A stretch of 64,000 nucleotides of DNA, from positions 39,135 to 103,134 of the forward strand of contig CAYTGN010000012.1 in NCBI GenBank assembly GCA_964437415.1, read 5' to 3'. Source of the stretch: CADEDV01 sp964437415. Lineage in GTDB: Bacteria > Bacteroidota > Bacteroidia > Chitinophagales > Chitinophagaceae. Each line of letters begins with the position of its first letter. The stretch's first letter is position 1. A model generated the notes under the pieces. The model saw only the letters and a program-made list of their open reading frames with translations. It was not told the DNA's origin and did no database searches. This document shows, in pieces, positions 9,365-18,474 of this stretch. Position numbers and translations under genes: made by a program.

Positions 9365-10747
9365 TTACTTATCCTTTTTATTTTTCTCCTTCCACAACTG
9401 GTTGAATGATCTTTTCGGAAATTCCATATCGCCGCGGTGCTCTTTCCAGCCTTTCACCAGCTTGTTCACCACCCAGTTTTTTGTGCCGCCTCCAGCCATG
9501 TTTATCCATTTGCGGCGGAGCATTCCCTGTTTCCACATTTTCCATGCTATTCGTTCAGTGAAAACACTATGACCTTCTTCCACAGCTTCGTGCCTGTTTT
9601 CAAGCAACAATTCATGCAGGTTGATCTTCACGGCACACACCTCAGTGCAATTGCCGCAAAGCGAAGAAGCATAGCTCAGGTGCTTCCACTCTCCCATATC
9701 TTTTAAATGAGGAGTAATAACGGAACCTATCGGCCCGCTGTAAGTAGCAGCATAAGTGTGTCCGCCGATATTTTTATAAACAGGGCAGGCATTCAGACAG
9801 GCGCCGCAACGGATGCAGTATAAACTTTCCCGTTGTTTTTCATTGGCAAGAATATTGGTACGGCCATTGTCCAGCAGTATCACATACATTTCTTCGGGGC
9901 CGTCCGTTTCCTTTTCTTTTCTCGGGCCGGCAACAATGGTATTGTACACCGTCACCTGCTGACCTGTTCCGTAAGTAGCTAACAGTGGCCAGAACAAAGC
10001 GAGATCGGTCATCGAAGGAATTACTTTTTCAATGCCAACGATCACAATATGTGTCTTAGGCCATGCACAACTCAATCTTGCATTGCCTTCATTTTCAGTT
10101 ACGGCAATAGCACCAATGTCGGCAATGATAAAATTGGCTCCGGTCACCCCCACTTCCGCCTGCACATATTTTTCTCTTAATACTTTTCTTGCCGTAAGTG
10201 TTAGTTGCTCAGGTGTGGCTTTGGGGTCTGTGCCCAGCTTTTTAGCAAATAGTTTAGCCACATCTTCTTTGCTTTTGTGCATGGCCGGAGTAACAATATG
10301 ATAAGGCGGCTCGCCATCGAGTTGCTGTATGTATTCCCCAAGGTCGGTTTCCACACTTTCAATCCCGTGTTTCTCCAAAAAATCATTCAGGTGAATTTCT
10401 TCCGTCACCATGCTCTTGCTCTTCACCAGTGTTTTGCAGTTCTTTTCTTCGCAAATTTTCCGGATGGATTCCAGGGCCTGTTCTGCATCCTCAGCCCATA
10501 TCACTTTTGCGCCACGTTTTGAAATAGCAGCTTCAAAATTCTCTAATTGTTTATCCAGTGTTTCAATCGCCTTCCATTTCAGATTCTTGGCTTTTTCCCG
10601 GGCCAGGTTCACATCGCTGAACTGTTGTTTGCCCTGCGGCACCACCGCATTGTATTTACCGATATTGAAATTGATCTTACGTCGGTGTTCTTTGTCGGCT
10701 GCTTTCACAGTGCTTTTGGCAATAAAATCAGATGCTATTTCTTTCAC
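9365..10747 (-). CDS. LutB/LldF-like iron-sulfur lactate-utilisation protein
   Basis: Related to LutB, the ferredoxin-type subunit of the LutABC L-lactate oxidation complex. An N-terminal LUD domain (about 45-290) is followed by two 4Fe-4S motifs, CIRCGACLNACPVY near 313 and CGNCTEVC near 364, and a short basic tail. The frame is open up to 10831, but the first 28 residues overlap the upstream gene and are a lysine-rich run unlike the family. A GTG at 10747, 7 bases after the upstream stop, gives a start close to the family pattern (xADxEHRxxIxFNI), so it is chosen (461 residues). LutA and LutC are not nearby, so either they are elsewhere or this protein has another redox role. It is co-directional with the DUF3109 gene, which is also cysteine-rich. 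Confidence 0.85.
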   Translation of the reverse strand: MKEIASDFIAKSTVKAADKEHRRKINFNIGKYNAVVPQGKQQFSDVNLAREKAKNLKWKAIETLDKQLENFEAAISKRGAKVIWAEDAEQALESIRKICEEKNCKTLVKSKSMVTEEIHLNDFLEKHGIESVETDLGEYIQQLDGEPPYHIVTPAMHKSKEDVAKLFAKKLGTDPKATPEQLTLTARKVLREKYVQAEVGVTGANFIIADIGAIAVTENEGNARLSCAWPKTHIVIVGIEKVIPSMTDLALFWPLLATYGTGQQVTVYNTIVAGPRKEKETDGPEEMYVILLDNGRTNILANEKQRESLYCIRCGACLNACPVYKNIGGHTYAATYSGPIGSVITPHLKDMGEWKHLSYASSLCGNCTEVCAVKINLHELLLENRHEAVEEGHSVFTERIAWKMWKQGMLRRKWINMAGGGTKNWVVNKLVKGWKEHRGDMEFPKRSFNQLWKEKNKKDK

Positions 10748-10754
10748 GGTCGGT

Positions 10755-11360
10755 TTATTTTTGTTCGCTTTCTTCTTTTTCAAAATAATTTTTGGCCACT
10801 TCCGCCAGTGCCTCATAAAATTCTGCTCCAAACTTTCGGGTCAGTGGCTCTTTTAAAAACTGGTAGACCGGCACTTTCAGTTTTTGACCCATGGCACAGG
10901 CCGGTCTGCACAAAGTTTCTCTTGGCTGATAATTTACCCGGTTATAGTCACCGTGTTTTCCTTTCTTAGCAATGATGGGATACAAGTGACAGCTCACGGG
11001 TTTTTTCCAGGTGATCACCCCGTCATTATAAGCCTGTTCAAAAGCACATTTGATGATGCCCTGCTTATCCCGTTTTCCATAGACACATAAACCGTTGTCA
11101 TCAATATGTGTCGGCGTCACCCAGCCAAATTCTTTGTTGTACACATGTGTTCCCTTTTTCCCAATCTCGTCAAGGGCTTCGGCAGTAAGATAGGGCTTCA
11201 CTTTTTCAACAACTTCACCTATTATTTTTAACTCATCATCATCTAGCGGGGCACCTGCATCTCCCTCTTCGCAACAGCCCCCTTTGCAGGCAGACAGGTC
11301 GCAAACAAACTGCTTTTCCAGTACATCATCACTCACCAATATGTTATCAATCACTACCAC
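10755..11360 (-). CDS. DUF3109 family cysteine-rich protein
   Basis: A 201-residue cytoplasmic protein of the DUF3109 type, common in Bacteroidota. Cysteines fall in motifs typical of a metal or Fe-S binding protein related to the CxxxCxxCC families: CDLSACKGGCC (20-30), CVYG, CAFEQ, CHLYPI and CRPAC. The molecular function is not known. It is the first gene of a run with the LutB-like and deacetylase-like genes, and a TACCTTTG promoter element lies just upstream at 11375-11382. With a second Fe-S type protein directly downstream, a role in electron transfer or cluster handling is possible but is inference only. Confidence 0.8.
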   Translation of the reverse strand: MVVIDNILVSDDVLEKQFVCDLSACKGGCCEEGDAGAPLDDDELKIIGEVVEKVKPYLTAEALDEIGKKGTHVYNKEFGWVTPTHIDDNGLCVYGKRDKQGIIKCAFEQAYNDGVITWKKPVSCHLYPIIAKKGKHGDYNRVNYQPRETLCRPACAMGQKLKVPVYQFLKEPLTRKFGAEFYEALAEVAKNYFEKEESEQK

Positions 11361-11374
11361 GTTGTTGTTTTTGG

Positions 11375-11382
11375 CAAAGGTA
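11375..11382 (-). promoter_or_regulatory. -7 promoter element (TACCTTTG) before DUF3109
   Basis: Read on the minus strand, 11382-11375 is TACCTTTG, matching TAnnTTTG. No clear TTTG -33 partner is seen, which would lie inside the end of the upstream TPR gene. The implied leader before the ATG at 11360 is short, about 10 bases. Confidence 0.45.
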
Positions 11383-11386
11383 AGTT

Positions 11387-13192
11387 CTAACCTTCATCCG
11401 TCCGGCGGAATAGTTTTCGCTTCAGGTGCTGGCCGGCGGTGGTGAGGCGATTGTGGGAGGTAAGGTATTTGATCACCTTATGCTCCAGCCAGTGGTGCAG
11501 CGGCAACAGGATGGCCGCCAGCCCGATCATAAACAACAGGTCTTTCCACGGTTCACCCTGTGTGAGGGAATAGATATTCTTTTTGAAAATAAGGAAGATG
11601 AATTCGAAGAACATGATGAAGGCAAAAAAACCGATCATCTTGATGGTTGTGGCCGACACTTTGAACATACCCAGCACGACCAGCGCAATAAAAAACAATG
11701 CAATGCCGATGGTGATAGCCATGTACTGGATATTGTTGCGCCGGCGTTTTGCCTCTTCCGTTTCCATAGCCAGTCTCTCTATCCGGTGTTGTTCATCCGC
11801 CGCCTCCACCTGTGCAAGGTCTTTTTCCTTATTCAGTTTTTCAATACTGTCTTTATACAGATAATAAATGCCGCTATACTGGCTGGCCAGTTTGTAATCT
11901 CCGGATCTTGCATACAAAGAATCCAATTGTTTGGCCGCGGCTTCCACATATTCCAGCATCCCGTTTTTCTCTCCCAATTCTTTCACTTTTAGAAAATGGG
12001 TAATAGCCTGTTTTGTTTCGCCGGTTCGCTTATAAAAACCGGCCAGTTGCCTGAAGTAAGATATCTTGCTGCCTTCATTGCTGCTTTGCTCAAAAAAAGG
12101 AGTGGCCCTGTTAAAATATCTGCGGGCTGAATCAAACTGGTTAAGCTGGGTATAGACTACAGCATAGGCCTGGTCAACCATAGCAGGCATTCCAAAGTCA
12201 GTAAGATATTTTTGCAGGGTTAGCCCGGATGAAGAATTTAAATAATCCAGCGCCTTTTGCGGCTGTTCCATTCTCAGGTACTGGTTTAGCAGGCTTACAT
12301 AACCGGGAATTTTCAGCGTGGCAAATTTCAGCGAGTCTGCCAAAGCAATAGATCTTTCAAAATAACTGATGGCGATGTCATAATTTTTCTTTTGCGCAAA
12401 AAGATTACCCATTGCATTTATATCCATGGCCCGTTGGTAAGGTGCATTCCGCTGTTTGATTTCTTCCAGCTTTTTTGATGCCAGGGCATAGTAGTCTATC
12501 GCTTTGTCATAATCTTCGATGCCTGAATAAAAATTTGACAAATAGAGATAACAGTTTCTGAGCAATTCCGCCTTTGAAAATTTATGCTTTGATTCTTCTG
12601 CTATGCGAAGAGCGGTAAGATAGTGGCGCAGGGCAAGTGTCTTGTCATTACGGGTGAGGTAAACCGTTCCATAGGTGTTATGTGCCTCAGCCAGCAGGCT
12701 GTCGTTGGAAAGTGAGGATATCAAAGAAAAAGCCTGGCTGACAAAACTGAGAGCCTTATCCTTATCAGGTATGGCGAGGTGAATGGATGCCAGGCGCAAT
12801 TGGACTCCCCCGATCTCCGGTTCCATTTTATTTTGCCGTGCAATAGCAAGAGCCTTGCTGTAAAATTCAATGGAACGATAGATATATTCTTTCTGACTGG
12901 CAAAATAACTACAACGCAGGCCGTTTGACATATAGGCCATAACCATCAGCTTGCGGTCTCTTGTTTCTTCTGCAAAAGTGATCAGTTGCTGGCCATAGTC
13001 ATCGGCTTCTTTCAGGCTCACATTCATCAGTGTGCGGGAAAGATTATCAAGCCAGAAAACCTTTTCTTCATCTGTCTTTGCTTCTTTCACCGCTGCTTTT
13101 AATGAATCAACAGCGGCAGGTTGCTGGCCGCCGGCCCAATAGCAGGAAAACAAAAATAAAAGCACGGGTAAAAGGCGCTGCAGTCTGGTCAT
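11387..13192 (-). CDS. Secreted/membrane TPR protein with C-terminal helices and no output domain
   Basis: A 601-residue protein. The N-terminal signal peptide (MTRLQRLLPVLLFLFSCYWAG) is followed by many degenerate TPR units to about residue 440. Then come a charged coiled coil (KEKDLAQVEAADEQHRIERL) and about three membrane helices between 490 and 575. The design matches Bacteroidota TPR sensor proteins, which usually end in a histidine kinase or LuxR/HTH domain. Here the chain stops after the helices with a short basic tail, so no signalling output is visible. The start at 13192 is chosen because it begins the signal peptide; upstream in-frame codons to 13258 add an unlikely leader. Function unknown; a receptor or scaffold role is inference. 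Confidence 0.65.
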   Translation of the reverse strand: MTRLQRLLPVLLFLFSCYWAGGQQPAAVDSLKAAVKEAKTDEEKVFWLDNLSRTLMNVSLKEADDYGQQLITFAEETRDRKLMVMAYMSNGLRCSYFASQKEYIYRSIEFYSKALAIARQNKMEPEIGGVQLRLASIHLAIPDKDKALSFVSQAFSLISSLSNDSLLAEAHNTYGTVYLTRNDKTLALRHYLTALRIAEESKHKFSKAELLRNCYLYLSNFYSGIEDYDKAIDYYALASKKLEEIKQRNAPYQRAMDINAMGNLFAQKKNYDIAISYFERSIALADSLKFATLKIPGYVSLLNQYLRMEQPQKALDYLNSSSGLTLQKYLTDFGMPAMVDQAYAVVYTQLNQFDSARRYFNRATPFFEQSSNEGSKISYFRQLAGFYKRTGETKQAITHFLKVKELGEKNGMLEYVEAAAKQLDSLYARSGDYKLASQYSGIYYLYKDSIEKLNKEKDLAQVEAADEQHRIERLAMETEEAKRRRNNIQYMAITIGIALFFIALVVLGMFKVSATTIKMIGFFAFIMFFEFIFLIFKKNIYSLTQGEPWKDLLFMIGLAAILLPLHHWLEHKVIKYLTSHNRLTTAGQHLKRKLFRRTDEG

Positions 13193-13321
13193 CTCAGTAT
13201 AGTTGTGGTTCCAAATTAGTAAAGATTCCGGCGAATGGGAAATTCCTTTAACAAACATCTAACAGCGGCTTATTATGGAGAAAAAATTACCCCGGCATCC
13301 CCTTTTAGCAAACCACACTGT

Positions 13322-13996
13322 ATGCACAACTCCCGGATAGTATTACTGGAACGATCTGCAAAAGTATTTTTCCAAATGCTCTTTTGGATCCCGGTAGCAG
13401 CCTTCAGCCTTTTGTTAATATATAACACAATCCCTTACTTCAGTTTCAGCAAAAACTTTGATTTCATTGAAGAAAGAAGTCTGCTGTTTCAAAACGATCT
13501 TTATAACAGTTTTTTCTATATCCATATCGCTGCCGGGGCCATTTGTATTGGCACAGCGCTTATCCAGTTTTCAAGATATATTCTCAAAAAATCAAAAGCC
13601 ATTCATCGCTGGTCGGGAAGACTATATGTTTTTGTTGTGCTGTTTCTCGGGGCGCCAACAGGCCTGTATATGTCCTTTTTTGCCAAAGGAAGTTTTTGGG
13701 AAAGGGCCCTGTTCATGTTCATGGCCGTTTTCTGGTTCATTACCACACTTTACGGTCTCACAAGCATTTTAAAGAAGAATGTGCTGGCGCATAAAATATG
13801 GATGATCCGCAGCTATGCCATGGCAATGACAGCGGTAACGTTCCGGGTATATCATATCGTTTTCTACCTGATGGGCTGGGATCACCTGGCGAATTATGAA
13901 CTGTCGCTTTGGATCAGTGTCGTCGGCAATATGCTGTTTGCCGAATGGATCATTTACCGGAAAAGCAGGAACTATTTAAAATCTTTCAACACATAA
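13322..13996 (+). CDS. DUF2306 family membrane protein
   Basis: Integral membrane protein of 224 residues with about six or seven hydrophobic helices, matching the DUF2306 type. Conserved histidines lie in helices (YIHIAAGAICIG, HRWSGRLYVF, HKIWMIRSYAMA, YHIVFYLMGW), which suggests a haem- or quinone-linked role as in cytochrome b561-like families, but this is inference. The ATG at 13322 is preferred because the upstream in-frame ATG at 13235 adds a 29-residue leader with no hydrophobic or conserved features. It is divergent from the TPR gene and stands alone. Confidence 0.75.
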   Translation: MHNSRIVLLERSAKVFFQMLFWIPVAAFSLLLIYNTIPYFSFSKNFDFIEERSLLFQNDLYNSFFYIHIAAGAICIGTALIQFSRYILKKSKAIHRWSGRLYVFVVLFLGAPTGLYMSFFAKGSFWERALFMFMAVFWFITTLYGLTSILKKNVLAHKIWMIRSYAMAMTAVTFRVYHIVFYLMGWDHLANYELSLWISVVGNMLFAEWIIYRKSRNYLKSFNT

Positions 13997-14070
13997 ATCC
14001 TGATGTTCTCAATTGAATCTCCAAAATTGGAAACAGGGAATATTTTAAACCACTTAAAAACGCAGGCAAC

Positions 14071-14553
14071 ATGAAATCAATTTTGTATTTCGGCGCTGCC
14101 CTCATGATCGGGGCCAGCATCTATGGTTTTGTTGATTACAGCAAAACAAGCCACAACAAAAAGTTCAGCAACATGTATGAAACAAAGGAAGTGAAAGAGC
14201 CGGTCATCATGAAAGAAGACCCGGTCCCGGTTACAGAAGAGAAGAAAGAAGCACCGAAAAAGACAGCTAAAAAAGCAGTGACAAAGGAACCATCAAAGGA
14301 AGAATCAAATATTTATCGCAGCAAACAGGACCTCGTTGCTGCCGAAAAGCTGGAATCAGACCCGGTGACCACCGAAACCGCCACCCTGAAAGAAAACGGA
14401 TCTGCTGAAAAATATAAGAAAGCCAAAAAAAGGAAACTCAATCACAAACTCTTCAGCCGTGCGCCGCTGAGAGAAGAATTTGATGAAGCAGAGTTGATCA
14501 TTCCGGAGAAAACAGAAGCTGACACAAAAAAAGCTGTGGCTAAAAAACAATAG
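14071..14553 (+). CDS. Unknown membrane-anchored Lys/Glu-rich protein
   Basis: I do not recognise this 160-residue protein. It has one N-terminal hydrophobic helix (ILYFGAALMIGASIYGFVDY) that could anchor it or serve as a signal, followed by a highly charged, low-complexity chain rich in Lys, Glu, Pro and Ala (about 40-160) with no cysteine. Such composition suggests a disordered periplasmic or cytoplasmic tail. A strong hairpin terminator follows 27 bases after the stop. Codon use looks like its neighbours, so it is likely a real gene of the lineage rather than chance. Confidence 0.65.
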   Translation: MKSILYFGAALMIGASIYGFVDYSKTSHNKKFSNMYETKEVKEPVIMKEDPVPVTEEKKEAPKKTAKKAVTKEPSKEESNIYRSKQDLVAAEKLESDPVTTETATLKENGSAEKYKKAKKRKLNHKLFSRAPLREEFDEAELIIPEKTEADTKKAVAKKQ

Positions 14554-14580
14554 CCGCATACAGTATGTATGTTTGTAAAA

Positions 14581-14612
14581 GTCCCGGTGCAGCTATGCCG
14601 GGACTGTTTTTA
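14581..14612. terminator. Hairpin terminator between convergent genes
   Basis: GTCCCGG at 14581-14587 pairs with CCGGGAC at 14598-14604, followed by TGTTTTTATTT on the plus strand; on the minus strand the hairpin is followed by CTTTTAC. It sits between the convergent 14071-14553 gene and gldD and probably serves both. Confidence 0.75.
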
Positions 14613-14619
14613 TTTCTTC

Positions 14620-15216
14620 TCAGGAAGACCTCCAGCGAAGTGTATTAATAAGATGCAGCAGGTCTTTTTTTAAAAACTCGTTTACAATACTCAGCGAATC
14701 GGCATTAGGAGCTGTGTCAAAGTATAAAGCCCCGCGAAGAAAATGATTTGATGAGTCCGTCAGGAAGAACTGGTTAGCAGTTGCCGTGTTTCCACCCAAT
14801 GAAAAATAAATCCCTTCCACACCGTTGCCGGTTTGCAGCAGGCTGTCTTTAATACCTGTGGAAATATCTGTATGTTTTCTGTATGCCATTTTAAAGGCGT
14901 CATTTACCAGCGAGTCAAACTTATTGCGATTGCTGACCTCCTTATAGCTGATATAAATTCTTCCCGCAAACTGCGGCACATCAATATTGATCCACCAGGG
15001 GTTTTCTGGTGTATCGTCAAAAAAAGTGCTGTCTTTTACCACTTGGGAATAAACAGGATATTCAAACGAATAGGGATAGCCCGGCTGCTCAAATACCTGG
15101 TATTTTTTTTCAGGAAATTCAATTTTGAAATAGCCTTTCTTCTTATAAGTATAATTGCTGTTGCAGGCAACAAGCAGGGAGAGCATGGCTATTAAAAAGA
15201 CGGGTATTCTATTCAT
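14620..15216 (-). CDS. gldD: Gliding motility lipoprotein GldD
   Basis: Lipoprotein of 198 residues with signal peptide and lipobox LVAC (Cys18), followed by the GldD pattern GYFKIEFPEKKY and a soluble domain containing WWINIDVP. GldD is required for gliding and is linked to the type IX secretion machinery in Flavobacterium; its exact role there is not settled. The gene lies 12 bases downstream of gldE in the conserved order mutY-ssb-gldE-gldD. It suggests, but does not prove, that the organism has a T9SS; the core gldKLMN genes are not in the window. Confidence 0.88.
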   Translation of the reverse strand: MNRIPVFLIAMLSLLVACNSNYTYKKKGYFKIEFPEKKYQVFEQPGYPYSFEYPVYSQVVKDSTFFDDTPENPWWINIDVPQFAGRIYISYKEVSNRNKFDSLVNDAFKMAYRKHTDISTGIKDSLLQTGNGVEGIYFSLGGNTATANQFFLTDSSNHFLRGALYFDTAPNADSLSIVNEFLKKDLLHLINTLRWRSS

Positions 15217-15228
15217 GGGATAAAAATA

Positions 15229-16569
15229 CTATGCATTCCGGTTGATGCTGACCTTGACCATCCGGATGCGGTTATTGTCTGTTTCCAATACTGTAAAATC
15301 AAAATCACCTGCATTCACCACGGTATTAACCTCCGGGAATTCCCCTGCCAGTTCCAGCACCAGTCCTGCCAGTGACTCGCTTTCTCCTCTCACTTTATCA
15401 AATGTATCCATCGGCAGCCGCATGGTCTTGCACATGTCGTGGATCATTGTCTTTCCTTCAAAAACATAGTTGTTATCATCCAGTTTACGGTTGCCGCTTT
15501 CTTCTTCATCAAACTCATCTTTGATATCACCGATCACTTCTTCCAGTATGTCTTCCATGGTCACAATGCCGCTGGTGCCGCCAAACTCGTCCACCACCAC
15601 GGCAAAATGAATCCGCTTCTGCTGAAAGTCTTTCAGGAGGTCTTCTATCAGTTTTGATTCAGGAACAAAATAAGGCTGGCGCATCAGGGGGTGCCAATCA
15701 AAATTTTCTGCTTCATTCAAAAAAGGCAATAGGTCTTTAGTGTTGATGATCCCGGCCACTTCATCCAAACTGCCTTTGTACACCGGCAATCTTGAATAAT
15801 GCAATTCCTCTGCTTTTTTCACCAGGTCACCGAAAGAAGTCTTGTACTCAATTCCATTCACATCCAGGCGGCTTCGCATCACCTGTTTCACTGAGATCTG
15901 GCCAAACTTCACGATTCCTTTCATGATATTTTTTTCTTCCTGCGAAGCTTCTTCATCGGTCTTGATGTCAATTGCCTCATCCAGTTCCCGGATGTTGAGG
16001 GCTTCGGATTTGTTGGCGCCTGTTCTTTTGCCAATACCATCAGCCACGGAAACGATCCATTTGCTGATGCGCCGCAACAGCAGGTGCAGCACCTCGATGA
16101 CAAATGAAGAACCATAGGCAAAACGCAGGTTGTTCTGCGTGGCCCAGACCTTGGGCAGCAGCCGGCCGAAAAACACCAGCACAAATGCAATTACGATGGC
16201 CTTGCCCAAAATCAGCAACCACTCCGGTGTATTGTCAAAACGAATCAGTTCATCAATAAGGTAATTTGAAAGAATGATGATGCAGATGTTGATGAAAGTG
16301 CCCGCTATGAGCAGCGATGCATACACTTCTTTGGATTCATCAAGCAGGCTGGTGATACGTTTGGCAGCCGTGTGCTGTTTTGTTTTCAGCATGTTCACAT
16401 CTTTGCTGTTTAGCGAAAACAGCGCCACTTCTGCGCCGGAAATAGTGAAAGTGAGCAGTAACAGGACCAGCAGCAGCAGTACCAGGATGGTAGTGCCTTG
16501 CGGGTTGGCAGCCAGCAGCGAAAAAGAAACTGAGTCAATAAAAGATAAATGAACCGAGTGACTGTCCAA
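15229..16569 (-). CDS. gldE: Gliding-associated CNNM/CBS membrane protein GldE
   Basis: A 446-residue membrane protein: a DUF21/CNNM domain with about four hydrophobic segments (25-165), a cytoplasmic CBS-domain pair (about 215-340) and a C-terminal CorC_HlyC domain. This is the layout of CorC/HlyC-type putative magnesium or cobalt exporters, and of GldE, which in Flavobacterium works together with GldD. The name rests on its position directly upstream of gldD. No missing domains were seen. It follows ssb by about 106 bases, a gap in which I see no obvious terminator. Confidence 0.88.
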   Translation of the reverse strand: MDSHSVHLSFIDSVSFSLLAANPQGTTILVLLLLVLLLLTFTISGAEVALFSLNSKDVNMLKTKQHTAAKRITSLLDESKEVYASLLIAGTFINICIIILSNYLIDELIRFDNTPEWLLILGKAIVIAFVLVFFGRLLPKVWATQNNLRFAYGSSFVIEVLHLLLRRISKWIVSVADGIGKRTGANKSEALNIRELDEAIDIKTDEEASQEEKNIMKGIVKFGQISVKQVMRSRLDVNGIEYKTSFGDLVKKAEELHYSRLPVYKGSLDEVAGIINTKDLLPFLNEAENFDWHPLMRQPYFVPESKLIEDLLKDFQQKRIHFAVVVDEFGGTSGIVTMEDILEEVIGDIKDEFDEEESGNRKLDDNNYVFEGKTMIHDMCKTMRLPMDTFDKVRGESESLAGLVLELAGEFPEVNTVVNAGDFDFTVLETDNNRIRMVKVSINRNA

Positions 16570-16675
16570 TGCCGGGTGTTTTAGTTAACAATCATAGCTG
16601 CTGCGGGATAAGGCAACAGGCAGATCAATCGGTCTGCCTGCGGGTTGCTGCTGCAAAAATATAGATTTGACTCCT

Positions 16676-17104
16676 TCAAAACGGGAGGCTTTCAGAGGGG
16701 TCGCCCATAGGCATATCCTGTCCGCCCATGCCTTCCATGCCGCTGTCGCCGGCATTTCCTCCGGGAGCATCGGCTCTCTTATCCAGCATGATCAGGTTAT
16801 CACCCACCACTTCGGTGGCAAATTTTCGGTGGCCTTCTTTATCATCCCAGCTACGGGTTCGCAGCCTTCCTTCAATATATACCAGGCTGCTTTTGTGCAG
16901 GTATTTCTGGGCCAGTTCGGCCAGGCCCCGCCACAAAACCACAGTGTGCCATTCGGTTTGCGACACTAATTTGCCGGAGCGGTCTTTAAAGGTTTCAGTA
17001 GTGGCCAGGGGAAATTTGGCTACGGCGATATTGCCTTCGAGGATCTGCACATCGGGATCTTTTCCCAGGTTTCCAATGAGCATTACACGGTTTACGCCTC
17101 TCAT
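16676..17104 (-). CDS. ssb: Single-stranded DNA-binding protein
   Basis: SSB of 142 residues. The OB-fold occupies about 1-110, with VNRVMLIGNLGKDPD, TEWHTVVLW and VYIEGRLRTRSW. A short glycine- and methionine-rich linker leads to the acidic tip ending in SLPF, the peptide that docks partner repair proteins. It coats single-stranded DNA in replication and repair. It lies downstream of mutY with a 124-base gap. This is probably the main SSB, though a paralogue elsewhere cannot be excluded. Confidence 0.93.
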   Translation of the reverse strand: MRGVNRVMLIGNLGKDPDVQILEGNIAVAKFPLATTETFKDRSGKLVSQTEWHTVVLWRGLAELAQKYLHKSSLVYIEGRLRTRSWDDKEGHRKFATEVVGDNLIMLDKRADAPGGNAGDSGMEGMGGQDMPMGDPSESLPF

Positions 17105-17228
17105 ACGCTTATTCTTTTCAGTTAAAAATACTTCCAGGGCTGTAAGTGTTCTTTAAAATTAGATTTTTTTGACCGGAACGGACAAAAAAATCAATGGTTT
17201 TAATGTTTGTTTAATTCCAAAACAGACC

Positions 17229-18314
17229 TTAGGAATTGTGATGTCCTTTCAAAAACCGCTTAATAATTCCCGGTAAAGCATATTGCTTCAATTTATCCCT
17301 GTTTACGCTAATCCATCCATTTTGCAACACTGGTTTTTGAGAAAGCCGGATGATAAAGAATTGACCGGCTATGATCTGGTGTGAAAGTTGTTGTTTCAGC
17401 AATGGCGGCACACTCTCCACGGTATACTTTCCCTGCATCAGCCATTTATTTTTATGAGCAAGGGCAAGAATGTTTTTTTCACCGGCCTCTTTATCACATT
17501 CAATCATTGGAAACTCATACAACTGCTGCCAGATATCTTTTGCAGTACGTTGCCGGATGATTATTTTATCATTATGCTCCAAAATGAAATAATAAAACCA
17601 GCGTTTCCTGACAACAATCTTTTTCTCTTTCACCGGCAATGCGTCAATCTTATTTTTTTTAAATGCTGAGCAGTCCTTTTTAAAAACACAATTTTGGCAA
17701 AGCGGGGAAACGGGTTTGCAAACCACGGCGCCGAAGTCCATGATGGCTTGGTTATATATGCCGGGTTGTGTGGTATCCAGCAACGATGCTGCCAGTGTTG
17801 TGAAATATTTTTTTCCTTCTGTGCTGTCAATTGGTTTATCAACGCCAAACACCCTTGCCAGCACCCGGAACACATTACCATCCACCACGGCATGGGCCCG
17901 GTTGAATGCAAAGGAACTGATAGCTGCGGCGGTGTAAGGCCCGATGCCTTTTAATGATTTAATTTCTTCATACGTTTCGGGAAACCCTCCGTTCCGTTCT
18001 TTTGAAATGTAGCGGGCCGTTGTCAACAGGTTCCGGCAACGGGAGTAATAACCCAGTCCTTCCCAGAGCTTGAAAACCTTCTCATCCTTTGCTTTTGCCA
18101 ACCGATGGATATCCGGAAAGGTTTTGACGAACTTGTTATAATAAGCGAGGCCCTGCTCCACCCGGGTTTGCTGCAGGATGATCTCACTCAACCATATTTT
18201 ATAGGGGTCTTTTTCACCCTTCCAGGGCATTTCCCGGTCGTTTTGCTCCCGGTTCCATTGGAGGAGTAACCGGGTAAATTTTTTCCCGCCAGGTAGCTTT
18301 GCAGCAGCCTTCAT
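17229..18314 (-). CDS. mutY: A/G-specific adenine DNA glycosylase
   Basis: Removes adenine mispaired with 8-oxoguanine. The HhH-GPD fold carries the catalytic Glu44 in SEIILQQTR, the helix-hairpin-helix LKGIGPYTAAA and the catalytic Asp145 in VVDGNV. The 4Fe-4S cluster loop has Cys199, Cys206, Cys209 and Cys215 in the canonical CX6CX2CX5C spacing. The C-terminal part (about 230-361) is the NUDIX-like domain that reads 8-oxoG. The frame is open to an ATG at 18362, which adds 16 residues; 18314 is preferred because the family starts near KKFTRLLLQW. It is divergent from the HU gene. Confidence 0.94.
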   Translation of the reverse strand: MKAAAKLPGGKKFTRLLLQWNREQNDREMPWKGEKDPYKIWLSEIILQQTRVEQGLAYYNKFVKTFPDIHRLAKAKDEKVFKLWEGLGYYSRCRNLLTTARYISKERNGGFPETYEEIKSLKGIGPYTAAAISSFAFNRAHAVVDGNVFRVLARVFGVDKPIDSTEGKKYFTTLAASLLDTTQPGIYNQAIMDFGAVVCKPVSPLCQNCVFKKDCSAFKKNKIDALPVKEKKIVVRKRWFYYFILEHNDKIIIRQRTAKDIWQQLYEFPMIECDKEAGEKNILALAHKNKWLMQGKYTVESVPPLLKQQLSHQIIAGQFFIIRLSQKPVLQNGWISVNRDKLKQYALPGIIKRFLKGHHNS

Positions 18315-18474
18315 TTCAGCATTATTTTCATGTAAAGCGGCTAAATATCCCCAATTTTCCACAACTGTTGGCAGGGCGGGTAAAAAAAATTTTGCCTATC
18401 CTATTGACTATCATATTATTTTATCATAAATTAGTCCCTGAAACTAAGGAGAAACCAACAAAAACCCGCCAACA

